Of a stretch of 64,000 bases of DNA, positions 1-7,926 are shown piece after piece; the stretch's first letter is position 1; every line of letters starts with the position of its first letter. The position numbers and the translations under genes were made by a program. The notes beneath the pieces were generated by a model. That model was given only the letters and a program-made list of their open reading frames with translations. It searched no databases and was not told the DNA's origin. The DNA comes from Serratia nevei (GTDB taxonomy: Bacteria > Pseudomonadota > Gammaproteobacteria > Enterobacterales > Enterobacteriaceae), in assembly GCF_037948395.1 (NCBI RefSeq), contig NZ_CP149940.1:2108001-2172000 (forward strand). Direction: 5' to 3'.

Positions 1-196
1 GATCGATCTGATAGCTGCCGGGAGCAACGGCGTCCTGCTGGTTGAACTGGCTCAGGGCGCTGTTGCTCAGCACGCTGCCGCGCAGCAGCGCGGGATCGAA
101 GGTATAGCCGTCGGCGGCGGCGCAGCTCAGCGGCAGCGCCAGCAGCGCGCAACACCAGCGCGCAGGCAGCGGCGTCGCCTTGCGGACATCGAACAT
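1..196 (-). CDS. Fimbrial outer-membrane usher, N-terminal part (cut by window edge)
   Basis: Only the first 65 codons are inside the window; the gene continues beyond base 1. The protein opens with a basic then hydrophobic signal peptide (about residues 1-27, ending LSCAAA) and continues YTFDPALLRG, typical of the start of a PapC/FimD-type usher, whose mature N-terminus binds chaperone-subunit complexes. A good ribosome site (GGGAGG) lies 6 bases before the ATG at 196. It is the third gene of a minus-strand operon after the pilin (1029-1562) and the chaperone (217-969), the usual chaperone-usher order. By family knowledge the product is the beta-barrel pore through which pilins are secreted and assembled. 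Which usher clade it belongs to cannot be told from this fragment. Confidence 0.85.
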   Translation of the reverse strand, partial: MFDVRKATPLPARWCCALLALPLSCAAADGYTFDPALLRGSVLSNSALSQFNQQDAVAPGSYQID

Positions 197-216
197 GAAA
201 ACCTCCCTGTCTGGTT

Positions 217-939
217 TCAGCGCGCGACGTCCAGGGTGCGTGAGATTTCCACCCCATAGTCATTGATGACGCGCAGTGCGACCTGCCGCACCTCCCCGTT
301 CACCGGCCAACTGGCCTGCGAAAACGGCGGGATCAGATCCGCCTGCGGGATGGTGATGCGCTTCGCGCCGCTCAGGATCGCGGCCTGGCTGACGTTGGCG
401 AAGTAGCCGGTCGGGTTGTCGACGCGCAGCGCGTTACCGGCCTGGCGCAGGCTGAGCCGATCGATGACGTGGTTGGCGTCGCCGGCCAACCCGGCGGGGC
501 GATAGAACACCTTCAGCCGATTGGTGACCACCAGCAGCAGTTTGTTCTTGTCGCTGTCCGTCTGGCGCACGGCGGGCACCTGCAGGAAGTTGAGGTAGAA
601 CAGCGATTCGCGATCGCGCGGCAGCGGCTGGCCGACGAACGACAGCCGCACCATCTGCCCGCTGTGCGGATTCATGCGGAAGATTTGCGGCGAGGCGACA
701 AAGGGCGCATCGGCGTTTTCCGGCGTGGATTTGGGGTTATTGATGTCGAGCCAGATCTGCATCAGCGCCGGGGTGCCGTCGTCGTTGGTGAACTGCAGCG
801 TTTTTTCCCGCGCCTCGGCGGGGTAGATCACGCGGTTGCCGAGCAGCGTCACGCTGGCCGACGCGTGGGTAGCGGCAAAACTCATCAGGCAAAGCGACAG
901 GGCGGCCCATCGGCGGGCGGAGCGGGTTATCTGCGGCAT
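217..939 (-). CDS. Periplasmic fimbrial chaperone (PapD/FimC family)
   Basis: The protein shows the two-domain chaperone signature: VTLLGNRVIYPAEAREKTLQF at the first beta strands, then MNPHSGQMVRLSF and ESLFYLNFLQVP, followed by the NRLKVFYRP linker that joins the two Ig-like domains. Length (about 240 residues) is usual. The frame is open up to an ATG at 969, but the ATG at 939 (MPQITRSARRWAALSL) gives a compact signal peptide ending near THASA. The upstream ATG is crowded by a strong hairpin at 971-998, so I prefer 939. The chaperone caps pilin subunits by donor-strand complementation in the periplasm and delivers them to the usher encoded immediately downstream. Confidence 0.9.
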   Translation of the reverse strand: MPQITRSARRWAALSLCLMSFAATHASASVTLLGNRVIYPAEAREKTLQFTNDDGTPALMQIWLDINNPKSTPENADAPFVASPQIFRMNPHSGQMVRLSFVGQPLPRDRESLFYLNFLQVPAVRQTDSDKNKLLLVVTNRLKVFYRPAGLAGDANHVIDRLSLRQAGNALRVDNPTGYFANVSQAAILSGAKRITIPQADLIPPFSQASWPVNGEVRQVALRVINDYGVEISRTLDVAR

Positions 940-970
940 AAACGTGAACCGATAAAGGGAGCGAGTCATT

Positions 971-998
971 CAGCGCCGCCCGGCGAAGGGCGGCGCTG
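971..998 (-). promoter_or_regulatory. Stem-loop between pilin and chaperone genes
   Basis: A perfect 11-bp inverted repeat, CAGCGCCGCCC with GGGCGGCGCTG, encloses a six-base loop. It lies in the short gap after the pilin stop codon and before the chaperone start. No T-run follows on the minus strand, so it is not a classical terminator. In other fimbrial operons such hairpins protect the abundant pilin message or attenuate read-through; that role is inferred here. Confidence 0.6.
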
Positions 999-1028
999 GC
1001 ATCAACAGGTATGGCGCCTGACGCCGGC

Positions 1029-1562
1029 TTATTTGTAGCTAATGGCGAACTGTGCGGTGGCGATCACCGAACCGGCCGCCACGCCGGTGTCTTCCGCGTA
1101 GTAGCGGGCCACCAGGTTCTGCGAGGTGGAGGTGGCGTCTTTGGCCAGCGTCATCGCCGACGTGGTGACGGTCGAACCGCTGGCGAACGACAGCGGCGTG
1201 GTGGCGTCGCTGTCCAGCAGTTGAATGGACACTTTGGCCGCATCGCCCGCGTTGCCCAGGTTGCCGTTGGTGGTTGGGTTGTTGCCCGCCAGCACGGTTT
1301 TGATCGCCGTATCGCTGGTTGCGGCCGCACAGCCGGTCACGTTGACGGTGAAGGTGGTGTCGCCGGCGGTGGCGCCTTTGGTGGCGAGTTTGCTGGCGGC
1401 GACGGTCGGCAGCAGAACGACCGGGTTGGATTGGTTGCCGTTAATATTCACCGAGCAGGTTTGCGTGCTGACTTCGCCTTTAAATTGCACCGTATTGGAC
1501 GAAGCGGCCGCACAGGCGCCGGAGAGAGCCAGCATGGATAATGCGACTAATTTAACATTCAT
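1029..1562 (-). CDS. Type 1 fimbrial major subunit (FimA-like pilin)
   Basis: This 177-residue pilin has a signal peptide (MNVKLVALSMLALSGACAAA) and a mature start NTVQFKGEVSTQTCSVNING. The two cysteines of the pilin disulfide are at TCSV and VTGCAA, and the C-terminal beta-zipper ends GSVIATAQFAISYK, with the penultimate tyrosine recognised by chaperones. Composition is rich in Ala, Thr and Ser as in FimA. A ribosome site (AAAGGG) precedes the ATG. It is the promoter-proximal gene of the chaperone-usher operon. The exact fimbrial type, and the E. coli or Serratia name to apply, cannot be fixed from this window. Confidence 0.9.
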   Translation of the reverse strand: MNVKLVALSMLALSGACAAASSNTVQFKGEVSTQTCSVNINGNQSNPVVLLPTVAASKLATKGATAGDTTFTVNVTGCAAATSDTAIKTVLAGNNPTTNGNLGNAGDAAKVSIQLLDSDATTPLSFASGSTVTTSAMTLAKDATSTSQNLVARYYAEDTGVAAGSVIATAQFAISYK

Positions 1563-2042
1563 GTGAAATGCCCTTTAATTTACTTTAGAGAAAAGCTTTC
1601 CTGACAGTAATAAATTACTGACGTGCGGTTGTGGGTTAATCATGTTGCGCAATTGTTTTTTAAACGCGTCGGCAAACATGGATTTTCATCCTAACAAACT
1701 AAGAATTTTCCCTATAGGTGTTTTGAATAAGGCAATAAGACGAGAAGGCCTGCTGTTACATTTTTTTTCATTTGTGCTTATATCATACAAAATAGAAAAT
1801 AGATCTATATCATTACGTTGCGATTTTATTGGATCGCCAGTTTTTGTGATTGAAATAATTTGAAACATTCATGCCTTTTTTGCGTATTAATCAACGTGCT
1901 GACGGTTGCGTGATTATTTGAAAAACATGTTATCAAGATGTTTTATATCGGTGTGCTTTGCAGGCGAATTACCCCAAAAAAGAGCAGCGACAAGCCGCCT
2001 GAGGTGTGGAAGCATGCGTCCATGCTGATAAGGAGAATTAAA
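1563..2042. promoter_or_regulatory. AT-rich divergent intergenic region of the fimbrial locus
   Basis: About 480 bases separate the pilin start from the divergent regulator. The region is far more AT-rich than its neighbours, as expected for an H-NS-silenced fimbrial promoter region. I looked for paired inverted repeats like those of an invertible fimS switch and found no convincing pair, nor a nearby recombinase gene. No convincing coding sequence is present; the short open frames here lack ribosome sites. Confidence 0.5.
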
Positions 2043-2618
2043 GTGAGAGTGATTTATATCGATGGTTCACCGCTGTGCCGGCTGGGCATGAAAACATTAT
2101 TGGGCGGTGGGGTGATAACCTTATCCTCACCCAATATGAATATCATTAAAAATATAAGCCCGGCGCCTGATTTAATTATTATGGAGTTTCCCCAGGAGAT
2201 TTACCGGTTCGAGGCGTATTTAAAATTCATTAAATATTCACGCAGTGAATATAAAGACGTCCGGTTACTGTTCTTCATCGATAAGACTTCACCGCTGATC
2301 CTGGCGTTTATCGCTGCGGCGCAGCCGGATGCGATTTTGCACAAACGGGAAGCGCTGCAGGTGGTGCGAGAGACCTGCGCAACGCTGGCCCGCCAGGAGA
2401 CGAGCGAACGGCACGTGGTGAACCGGCAGCGGGCGGCGGCAATCACGCCTGGCGAGGCAGCGGTGCTGTGTGAAACCGCCCGCACCGAAGATATCCGCCT
2501 GACCGCGCGGCGGCTTAACCTGCACCCGAAAACCGTTTATTCGCACCTCAATAACGCCGGCAAAAAGTTCGGCATCCGCAATCGGGTTGAACTGCTGAAG
2601 ATGATTGCGCTGTTGTAG
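2043..2618 (+). CDS. LuxR-type HTH regulator next to fimbrial genes
   Basis: The 191-residue protein starts at a GTG at 2043, chosen because a perfect AAGGAG sits at 2030-2035, 7 bases upstream; the frame is open further upstream but without a ribosome site. The N-terminal half (VRVIYIDGSPLCRLGMKTLL, PDLIIMEFP) has the outline of a degenerate receiver or RcsA-like domain; a clear phospho-acceptor aspartate is not evident. The C-terminal 60 residues (ITPGEAAVLCE, TARRLNLHPKTVYSHL) form a LuxR/FixJ-type DNA-binding domain. Divergent placement from the pilin gene suggests it controls the fimbriae, as FimZ- or RcsA-like proteins do elsewhere; this is inference. Confidence 0.8.
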   Translation: MRVIYIDGSPLCRLGMKTLLGGGVITLSSPNMNIIKNISPAPDLIIMEFPQEIYRFEAYLKFIKYSRSEYKDVRLLFFIDKTSPLILAFIAAAQPDAILHKREALQVVRETCATLARQETSERHVVNRQRAAAITPGEAAVLCETARTEDIRLTARRLNLHPKTVYSHLNNAGKKFGIRNRVELLKMIALL

Positions 2619-2625
2619 CGCGCCG

Positions 2626-3120
2626 TTAGCGGGTTTTGCCGACGGCCAGCCGCCATCGCGTGATCTCATCGGCGCCGGGCCCGGCGGCCAGCGCCAGGTT
2701 TTGCGGCGGCAGCGATTCGCCGGTCACGGCATCGACCACGCGCAGAGTGGCGGGGTGGCCAGTCGCACGGTCGACCACGCGCAGCGGCGGCCCGGCCAGC
2801 TCGGACAGGTTCCACTTGTCGCCAATCTGGATCATCGCCATCACCAGCAGACCGAGATCTTTTCCCTTCTCCGTCGGAAGATACTCGTAGCGATCGGGGC
2901 GCGTCTGGTATTGCCGCTTTTCGATAAGGCCGCTGCCTTCCAGCGCCTTGAGCCGATCGGCCAACGTGTTGTTGGTGATGCCGGTCGATTGGCGCAGATC
3001 GTCATAGCGCGAGAGCCCCAGCAACAGATCGCGCATGAGAATCGCGCCCCAGCGATCGCCCAATGCCGACAGCACGTGGGCCACCGAACACGTCATGCCC
3101 TCAAAACCTTTTGCTTTCAC
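2626..3120 (-). CDS. HxlR-family transcriptional regulator
   Basis: This 164-residue protein has the HxlR winged-helix signature: CSVAHVLSALGDRWGAILMRDLL, then LRQSTGITNNTLADRLKALEGSGLIEKRQY and the wing YLPTEKGKDL. The conserved Cys in the first motif (residue 11), often redox- or aldehyde-reactive in this family, is present. A C-terminal extension of roughly 50 residues (RVVDRATGHPATLRVVDAVTG) resembles the extra segment of longer HxlR proteins. It converges on the LuxR gene with only 7 bases between stop codons and is divergent from the tautomerase gene at 3286, which it probably regulates through the direct repeats at 3188-3217. Confidence 0.9.
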   Translation of the reverse strand: MKAKGFEGMTCSVAHVLSALGDRWGAILMRDLLLGLSRYDDLRQSTGITNNTLADRLKALEGSGLIEKRQYQTRPDRYEYLPTEKGKDLGLLVMAMIQIGDKWNLSELAGPPLRVVDRATGHPATLRVVDAVTGESLPPQNLALAAGPGADEITRWRLAVGKTR

Positions 3121-3187
3121 GTTGCCTTGCCTCCGTTTGCCGCCCTAATGCGGATAATTTTATCGCCTCGGCTTGATCACTTCAATG

Positions 3188-3217
3188 ATTGGAGTTATTA
3201 CTCTTATTATTGGAGTT
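3188..3217. promoter_or_regulatory. Candidate HxlR operator: direct repeats 21 bp apart
   Basis: ATTGGAGTT occurs at 3188-3196 and again at 3209-3217, so the repeats start 21 bases (two helical turns) apart. They lie in the 165-bp gap between the divergent HxlR and tautomerase genes, close to a TTGACA-like hexamer at 3221. The arrangement suits a dimeric winged-helix repressor bound on one DNA face. The repeats are seen; the operator role is inferred. Confidence 0.5.
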
Positions 3218-3285
3218 TTGTTTGACACAGGCTGCCGACCAGAACGATTGTCGATACCCCGCAGCTTTACCGAGGAGAAAACGTT

Positions 3286-3720
3286 ATGCCACTGTGGCAG
3301 ATTTACCACCCTGAGCCGGCCTTCAGCGCCGCCGATAAACGCGCGATTGCGCAGAAGGTCACCGCCCTGTACCAGGACTTTTTGCCGCGCTTCTACGTCA
3401 ACGTCTTCTTCCACGCGCTGCCGCCAGGTTCGGCCTATCTCGGCGGCGAACCGGCTGATGACTTCGTGCGGGTGACCATCGACCATATTGCGCGCGCCAT
3501 GGACAACGACGCAGAGCAGCAGCAATTCCTGGCGGCCTGCACCCGCATCCTGCAACCCTACCTTGCCGCGCGCGGGTTGCGCTGGGAGCTGCACGTGGAC
3601 GAAACGCCGTTCTCACTGTGGACTATCGAAGGTTTGAAACCCCCGACGGCGGGGGAGAAATGGCGCAGCGAGAACCGGCCTTCGGTGTGGGAGGGGGATA
3701 ACCGCGAGAAATGGACATAA
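3286..3720 (+). CDS. Tautomerase-superfamily protein
   Basis: The 144-residue protein starts MPLWQIYHP; after Met removal the N-terminal proline would be the catalytic base of the tautomerase superfamily. The rest (AFSAADKRAIAQKVTALYQ, VNVFFHALPPGSAYLGGEP, LHVDETPFSLWTIEGLKPP) fits the single-chain cis-CaaD/4-oxalocrotonate tautomerase-like group. Its ribosome site is GAGGAG about 11 bases upstream. The gene is divergent from an HxlR regulator, a common pairing for small detoxification enzymes. The natural substrate is unknown; an unsaturated carboxylic or keto acid is a guess. Confidence 0.75.
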   Translation: MPLWQIYHPEPAFSAADKRAIAQKVTALYQDFLPRFYVNVFFHALPPGSAYLGGEPADDFVRVTIDHIARAMDNDAEQQQFLAACTRILQPYLAARGLRWELHVDETPFSLWTIEGLKPPTAGEKWRSENRPSVWEGDNREKWT

Positions 3721-3788
3721 TGAGCAACGGTAAACGCTTGTGGACTATGAAATAATGCGTACTGTATCTGCCGAAAGAAATTGAAAGG

Positions 3789-3810
3789 CAGCCTCCAAGA
3801 GGCTGTTTTT
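3789..3810 (+). terminator. Rho-independent terminator after the tautomerase gene
   Basis: CAGCCTC and GAGGCTG form a 7-bp stem with a CAA loop, directly followed by TTTTT on the plus strand, about 70 bases after the tautomerase stop codon. Confidence 0.8.
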
Positions 3811-3855
3811 CGGAAGTGTTAGAATGGATAAAAATGTCGCTTGCAGGGAGAAGCC

Positions 3856-4077
3856 ATGTCTCATTCATCAGCGAGGAAAAAAGTGTTGAATACGGCAATG
3901 CCGCTGGCACAGAGAGCGTCTCACGCGCGCAGTTGTGCTAACCATGTGGCGAACCGATTGGGAATGACTCGCAGTGAGCTTCTAATAAAAGTTGAGAAAG
4001 AGTCAGGCTCAAATCTGGAATCACCGTTAACTGAAGAAGAGCTGATGAACGCATTCAACTATATGGAAAGCCTTTAG
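3856..4077 (+). CDS. Small orphan protein of unknown function
   Basis: A 73-residue open frame starts at the ATG at 3856, with AGGGAG about 5 bases upstream. The product (MSHSSARKKVLNTAMPLAQ at the start, TEEELMNAFNYMESL at the end) has a basic N-terminal half and an acidic C-terminal half, no signal peptide and no membrane segment. I recognise no family. It is more AT-rich than its neighbours and sits downstream of a terminator, so it should have its own promoter. It converges on another orphan gene at 4162-4692. Confidence 0.6.
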   Translation: MSHSSARKKVLNTAMPLAQRASHARSCANHVANRLGMTRSELLIKVEKESGSNLESPLTEEELMNAFNYMESL

Positions 4078-4161
4078 GATTAGGCCGCTTTAAGCCGCAC
4101 AAACATCTAATATTGAGCGTTCAGATTGGAAAAGAGGCCAGTACCGTTCTTTAAGCATTGA

Positions 4162-4692
4162 TCATGGGATCGGATACTTTAACTCTATTTCAGGCGCATC
4201 AGCTAAATACCTGCCAGAGCGGGCCATTAAATAGCCGGCAATCTCTTCGGTTGTCAGGTCAACATGGAACATATCAGGATCCTGGAACCATTCATCCGGC
4301 CAAAAAATGAGGTCTGATGGATTGCCATCAAAATTTTTCTCAAGCAGTGCAAGAGCGAAATTTTGTTCGGATTCCTTACTTTTGGCATCAGACACACAGC
4401 GAAGTGTTTGAACCAATTCATCCCAGGTAAAATCCGCATAGAATTTTTCCAGATTGAAAGCCATGCGGGTGAACTCCCTGGCACTGGTCCAGGAGGAGAA
4501 ATCTCTGAAATCTGAAAACGCATAGGGGCATGCAACCTGGCTGTTCCATTCGACTATCATTGCTTCTAAAACGGAATCTTGTTCGTCAAAACCTTCGTCA
4601 ATTCTTGAAAGTATCTGCTTAGCTTTGTTTGCCAGCTCATTGATCTTTTTGCTACTGACTTTTGTGGGTCTCATTCGGTCAGGTAGAGGCAT
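4162..4692 (-). CDS. Acidic orphan protein of unknown function
   Basis: The 176-residue product starts at 4692 with AAGGAT about 7 bases upstream. It is strongly acidic and rich in aromatic residues (FSDFRDFSSWTSAREF, FWPDEWFQDPDMFHVDL), with a basic N-terminal helix (KKINELANKAKQILSRI) and no signal peptide. Base composition is clearly AT-richer than the flanking core genes, suggesting horizontal acquisition. Small acidic cytoplasmic proteins of this kind are often immunity or antitoxin proteins, but no toxin gene is recognisable beside it and I assign no function. Confidence 0.7.
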   Translation of the reverse strand: MPLPDRMRPTKVSSKKINELANKAKQILSRIDEGFDEQDSVLEAMIVEWNSQVACPYAFSDFRDFSSWTSAREFTRMAFNLEKFYADFTWDELVQTLRCVSDAKSKESEQNFALALLEKNFDGNPSDLIFWPDEWFQDPDMFHVDLTTEEIAGYLMARSGRYLADAPEIELKYPIP

Positions 4693-4901
4693 CGCTAGAA
4701 TCCTTATCTAACTCACTAATTAACCAAAGATTGTGAAGTCATCTTAATACAGATATTAAAGTATTGAATAGCAGAAAATTTAATCATTCTGGATGAGGGG
4801 CCTACTGAATAAAACTGTCCGTTGCTCATCGTAACGTTCAGTACGTTGCACTTTTAACATTAGATTCTTATCCAGAGCGCTAACACGCAGAATCGAGAGA
4901 C

Positions 4902-4931
4902 AAAAAAATCCACGCCGAAGCGTGGATTTTT
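4902..4931 (-). terminator. Terminator after ychF (bidirectional shape)
   Basis: AATCCACGC pairs with GCGTGGATT around a CGAA loop, with A-run and T-run flanks on both sides. It lies about 40 bases beyond the ychF stop codon and can act on either strand. Confidence 0.85.
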
Positions 4932-4970
4932 CCGTTTCCGGCAGCGGAGAAATACGCTGCGGGGAAGGGG

Positions 4971-6062
4971 TTAGACGTTGAACAGGAAGTTCATCACGTC
5001 GCCGTCTTTGACGATGTAGTCTTTACCTTCTGATCGCATTTTACCGGCTTCTTTGGCGCCTTGTTCACCCTTGTAGGTGATGAAGTCGTCGAAGGCGATG
5101 GTTTGCGCGCGGATAAAGCCTTTCTCGAAGTCGGTGTGGATCTTGCCGGCCGCCTGCGGGGCGGTGGCGCCGACCGGGATGGTCCAGGCGCGTACTTCTT
5201 TCACGCCGGCGGTGAAGTAGGTCTGCAGGTTCAGCAGCTCGTAACCGGCGCGGATCACGCGGTTCAGGCCCGGCTCTTCCAGGCCCAGCTCGGCCATGAA
5301 CTCGTCGCGCTCTTCGTCTTCCAGCTCGGCGATATCGGATTCCACAGCGGCGCACACGGCAACTACCACGGAGCCTTCGGCATCGGCGATTTTACGCACG
5401 GTGTCCAGGTACGGGTTGTTCTCGAAGCCGTCTTCGTTAACGTTGGCGATGTACATGGTCGGCTTCAGGGTCAGGAAGCTCAGGTATTTGATCGCCGCTT
5501 TGTCTTCTGCAGTCAGATCCAGCGCGCGCAGCATACCGGCGTTTTCCAGGTGCGGCAGGCATTTCTCCAGCGCCGCCAGCTCGGCCTTGGCGTCTTTGTC
5601 GCCGCCTTTGGCTTTCTTCTGCACGCGGTGGATGGCACGCTCGCAGGTGTCCAGGTCAGACAGCGCCAGCTCGGTGTTGATGACGTCGATGTCTTCGGCC
5701 GGATCGACCTTGTTGTTGACGTGGATGATGTTGTCGTTCTCGAAGCAGCGCACCACGTGGCCGATGGCTTCGGTTTCACGGATGTTGGTCAGGAACTGGT
5801 TGCCCAGGCCTTCACCCTTGGAGGCGCCTTTCACCAGGCCGGCGATGTCGACGAATTCCATGGTGGTTGGCAGAATGCGCTGCGGCTTGACGATCTCGGC
5901 CAGCTTATCCAGACGCGGATCGGGCATCGGCACCACACCGGTGTTCGGTTCAATGGTGCAGAACGGGAAGTTGGCTGCTTCAATGCCCGCTTTGGTCAAC
6001 GCGTTGAACAGGGTGGATTTGCCTACGTTAGGCAGGCCGACGATACCGCATTTGAATCCCAT
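4971..6062 (-). CDS. ychF: YchF/Obg-family redox-regulated ATPase
   Basis: The 363-residue protein matches YchF in length and sequence: P-loop GLPNVGKST at residues 8-16, switch region [14 protein letters not shown] around 70-83, a coiled-coil insertion in the middle, and a C-terminal TGS domain ([28 protein letters not shown]). By family knowledge YchF binds ATP in preference to GTP, associates with ribosomes and restrains oxidative stress responses. In E. coli it is co-transcribed after pth; here pth is separated from it by a SulP transporter gene on the other strand, so ychF must be transcribed separately. Confidence 0.97.
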   Translation of the reverse strand: MGFKCGIVGLPNVGKSTLFNALTKAGIEAANFPFCTIEPNTGVVPMPDPRLDKLAEIVKPQRILPTTMEFVDIAGLVKGASKGEGLGNQFLTNIRETEAIGHVVRCFENDNIIHVNNKVDPAEDIDVINTELALSDLDTCERAIHRVQKKAKGGDKDAKAELAALEKCLPHLENAGMLRALDLTAEDKAAIKYLSFLTLKPTMYIANVNEDGFENNPYLDTVRKIADAEGSVVVAVCAAVESDIAELEDEERDEFMAELGLEEPGLNRVIRAGYELLNLQTYFTAGVKEVRAWTIPVGATAPQAAGKIHTDFEKGFIRAQTIAFDDFITYKGEQGAKEAGKMRSEGKDYIVKDGDVMNFLFNV

Positions 6063-6396
6063 GTTGTAATCACCTTAAATATCTTAACTATCAGCCGGTT
6101 AGGTTTAATCGACTGCATAAAGGGCAAAATAATGCCGCCATTATACACGTAATGGGCGTTTATCTCGATCAGACTTGTTTGGCCGGGGCGAGCCCAGCAC
6201 CCGCGGCCGGTTTTTGATTGAGATTTGGATCACATTTACCCATACTGGCCGTTCCGATTAACCGACAGGAAACGCGCCGGATGTATTTCTTGCCTACGCC
6301 ACCCTGAGCTGTGCCCGCCTGCAGTCTGCCGCCCCTTGCGGCTCCCCATACCCGCTACGCGGGGAGATGATGTCATCTGTCATAAGTGAATAATGC
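6063..6396. promoter_or_regulatory. Divergent ychF / SulP promoter region
   Basis: This 334-bp gap holds a strong CRP-like site (6216-6237), then a GC-rich stretch upstream of the SulP start with small hairpins: GCCGC/GCGGC near 6328-6342, CCCGC/GCGGG near 6351-6363, and the inverted repeat AGATGATGTCATCT near 6365-6378. No coding sequence is supported. The hairpins could form a structured leader, but I recognise no known riboswitch. Confidence 0.45.
6216..6237 (+). promoter_or_regulatory. CRP-like binding site before the SulP gene
   Basis: The core reads TGAGA-N6-TCACA, 9 of 10 matches to TGTGA-N6-TCACA, followed by TTT. By my count 17 of the 22 positions match the consensus operator. If the site sits at -41.5, the -10 hexamer falls on GATTAA at 6256-6261. 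Function is inferred. Confidence 0.6.
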
Positions 6397-7926
6397 ATGT
6401 TTAACCTGAGTAACGTCAGGATCGCGGACGTTAAAAATGAAGTCCTGGCGGGCTTTGTGGTGGCGGTTTCGATGATCCCCGAGGCGGTCGGCTTTTCGCT
6501 GGTCGCCGGTCTTTCGCCGATCGTCGGTTTGCATACCGCGTTTATCATCGGCCTGGTCACGGCGCTGTTCGGCGGCAAGCCGGGCATGGTTTCCGGCGCC
6601 GCCGGCTCCATTGTGGTGGTGCTGATGAGCCTGGCGGCGCAGTACGGCATGGGCTACGTGCTGTGGGCCACGCTGTTTGCCGGGGCGATTCAAATCCTGA
6701 TTGGCGCCTTCCGGTTGGGCAAGTTCATTCGTCTGGTGCCGCTGCCGGCGATCCACGGCTTCGTCAACGGTTTGGCGATCGTCATCATGCTGGCGCAGCT
6801 GAAGATGATCGCCGGGCAGGGGCCGCTGATGTACGGCCTGGTGGCGCTGGCGATTGCGGTGGTGGTGCTGTTCCCGCGCCTGACCAAGGCCATTCCGTCT
6901 TCGCTGGCGGCGCTGCTGGTGGTTTCGGCGTTGGCGATCGGCCTCAATCTGCACACGCTGCGGGTGGGCGATCTGGCGGACATTTCCGGCGCGCTGCCGC
7001 ACTTCAGCCTGCCGACGGCGCCGTTCACTCTGGAGATGGTGCGGGTGGTGTTGCCCTATGCGGTGGTGATCGCCCTGGTCGGTTTGATTGAATCGCTGCT
7101 GACCATGACGGTGCTGGATGAAATGGGCGGCAAGAAGGGGAACGGCAACCGCGAAAGCATCGCGCAGGGCGCCGGTAACGCGGTGTGCGGCCTGTTCGGC
7201 TGCTTCGCCGGCTGCGCGATGATCGGCCAGTCGATCATCAACTTTACCTCGGGCGGGCGCGGGCGCCTCTCCGGCACGGTGGGCGCCATCCTGCTGATTC
7301 TGTTCGTGGTCAGCCTGTCGCGCTATATCGGCCTGCTGCCGGTGGCAGCGCTGGCTGGGGTGATGCTGGTAGTGTGTTACAACACCTTCGAGTGGAGCTC
7401 GCTGCGCCGTTTGCGCCGCATGCCGAAGGCGGACGCGCTGGTGATGATCGCCGTCACGCTGATCACCATTTTTACCGATCTGGCCGTGGCGGTGATCAGC
7501 GGGGTGATTATCTCGGCGCTGGTGTTCGCCTGGCAGCAGGCGCGCATCCGCGTGCGCCAGCGGCAGGTGACGGGTGACGTGGCGGTGTATCAACTGGATG
7601 GCCCGCTGTTCTTCGGCTCCGCTGCCGCTTTCGCCGAGTTGTTCGATCCGCAGAGCGATGCGCAGAACGTGGTGCTGGATTTTGCCGGCACCCGGGTGAT
7701 GGATTCCAGCGGCGTAGAGGCGATCGATAAGCTGACGGCACGTTACCTGGCGGCGGGAAAAAGCATTCGGCTGCGCCACCTGAGCGGTGACTGCGTGCGC
7801 CTGCTCAAGCGCGCCGGGCCGTTCTGCAGCCATGAGCTGGACGATCCGCAGTATTACGTGGCGGAAGAGGGCTTCACCGCCGATGACCGCCGCGTGAGCG
7901 AGGAGACCTTCAACCCGCGCGGCTAA
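6397..7926 (+). CDS. SulP-family anion transporter with STAS domain
   Basis: The 509-residue protein has about 10-12 membrane helices in the N-terminal 390 residues, with SulP motifs (VAGLSPIVGLHTAF, GLIESLLTMTVLDEM, IAQGAGNAVCGLFGCFAGCAMIGQS). A cytoplasmic STAS domain follows (VAVYQLDGPLFFGSAAAFAELF ... RVMDSSGVEAIDKL). The STAS loop keeps the Asp-Ser-Ser-Gly motif. It is distinct from the DauA homologue at 18066-19754. Substrate (sulfate, bicarbonate or dicarboxylate) cannot be told from sequence. It stands alone between ychF and pth and may respond to cAMP-CRP through the site at 6216. The start ATG at 6397 has only a weak ribosome site. Its stop codon lies inside a tandem 17-bp duplication. 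Confidence 0.9.
   Translation: MFNLSNVRIADVKNEVLAGFVVAVSMIPEAVGFSLVAGLSPIVGLHTAFIIGLVTALFGGKPGMVSGAAGSIVVVLMSLAAQYGMGYVLWATLFAGAIQILIGAFRLGKFIRLVPLPAIHGFVNGLAIVIMLAQLKMIAGQGPLMYGLVALAIAVVVLFPRLTKAIPSSLAALLVVSALAIGLNLHTLRVGDLADISGALPHFSLPTAPFTLEMVRVVLPYAVVIALVGLIESLLTMTVLDEMGGKKGNGNRESIAQGAGNAVCGLFGCFAGCAMIGQSIINFTSGGRGRLSGTVGAILLILFVVSLSRYIGLLPVAALAGVMLVVCYNTFEWSSLRRLRRMPKADALVMIAVTLITIFTDLAVAVISGVIISALVFAWQQARIRVRQRQVTGDVAVYQLDGPLFFGSAAAFAELFDPQSDAQNVVLDFAGTRVMDSSGVEAIDKLTARYLAAGKSIRLRHLSGDCVRLLKRAGPFCSHELDDPQYYVAEEGFTADDRRVSEETFNPRG

Noticed and set aside
1563..2042. Invertible fim switch
   Set aside because: Only one TTGGGGT-like motif was seen and no paired inverted repeat or FimB/E-type recombinase gene lies in the window.
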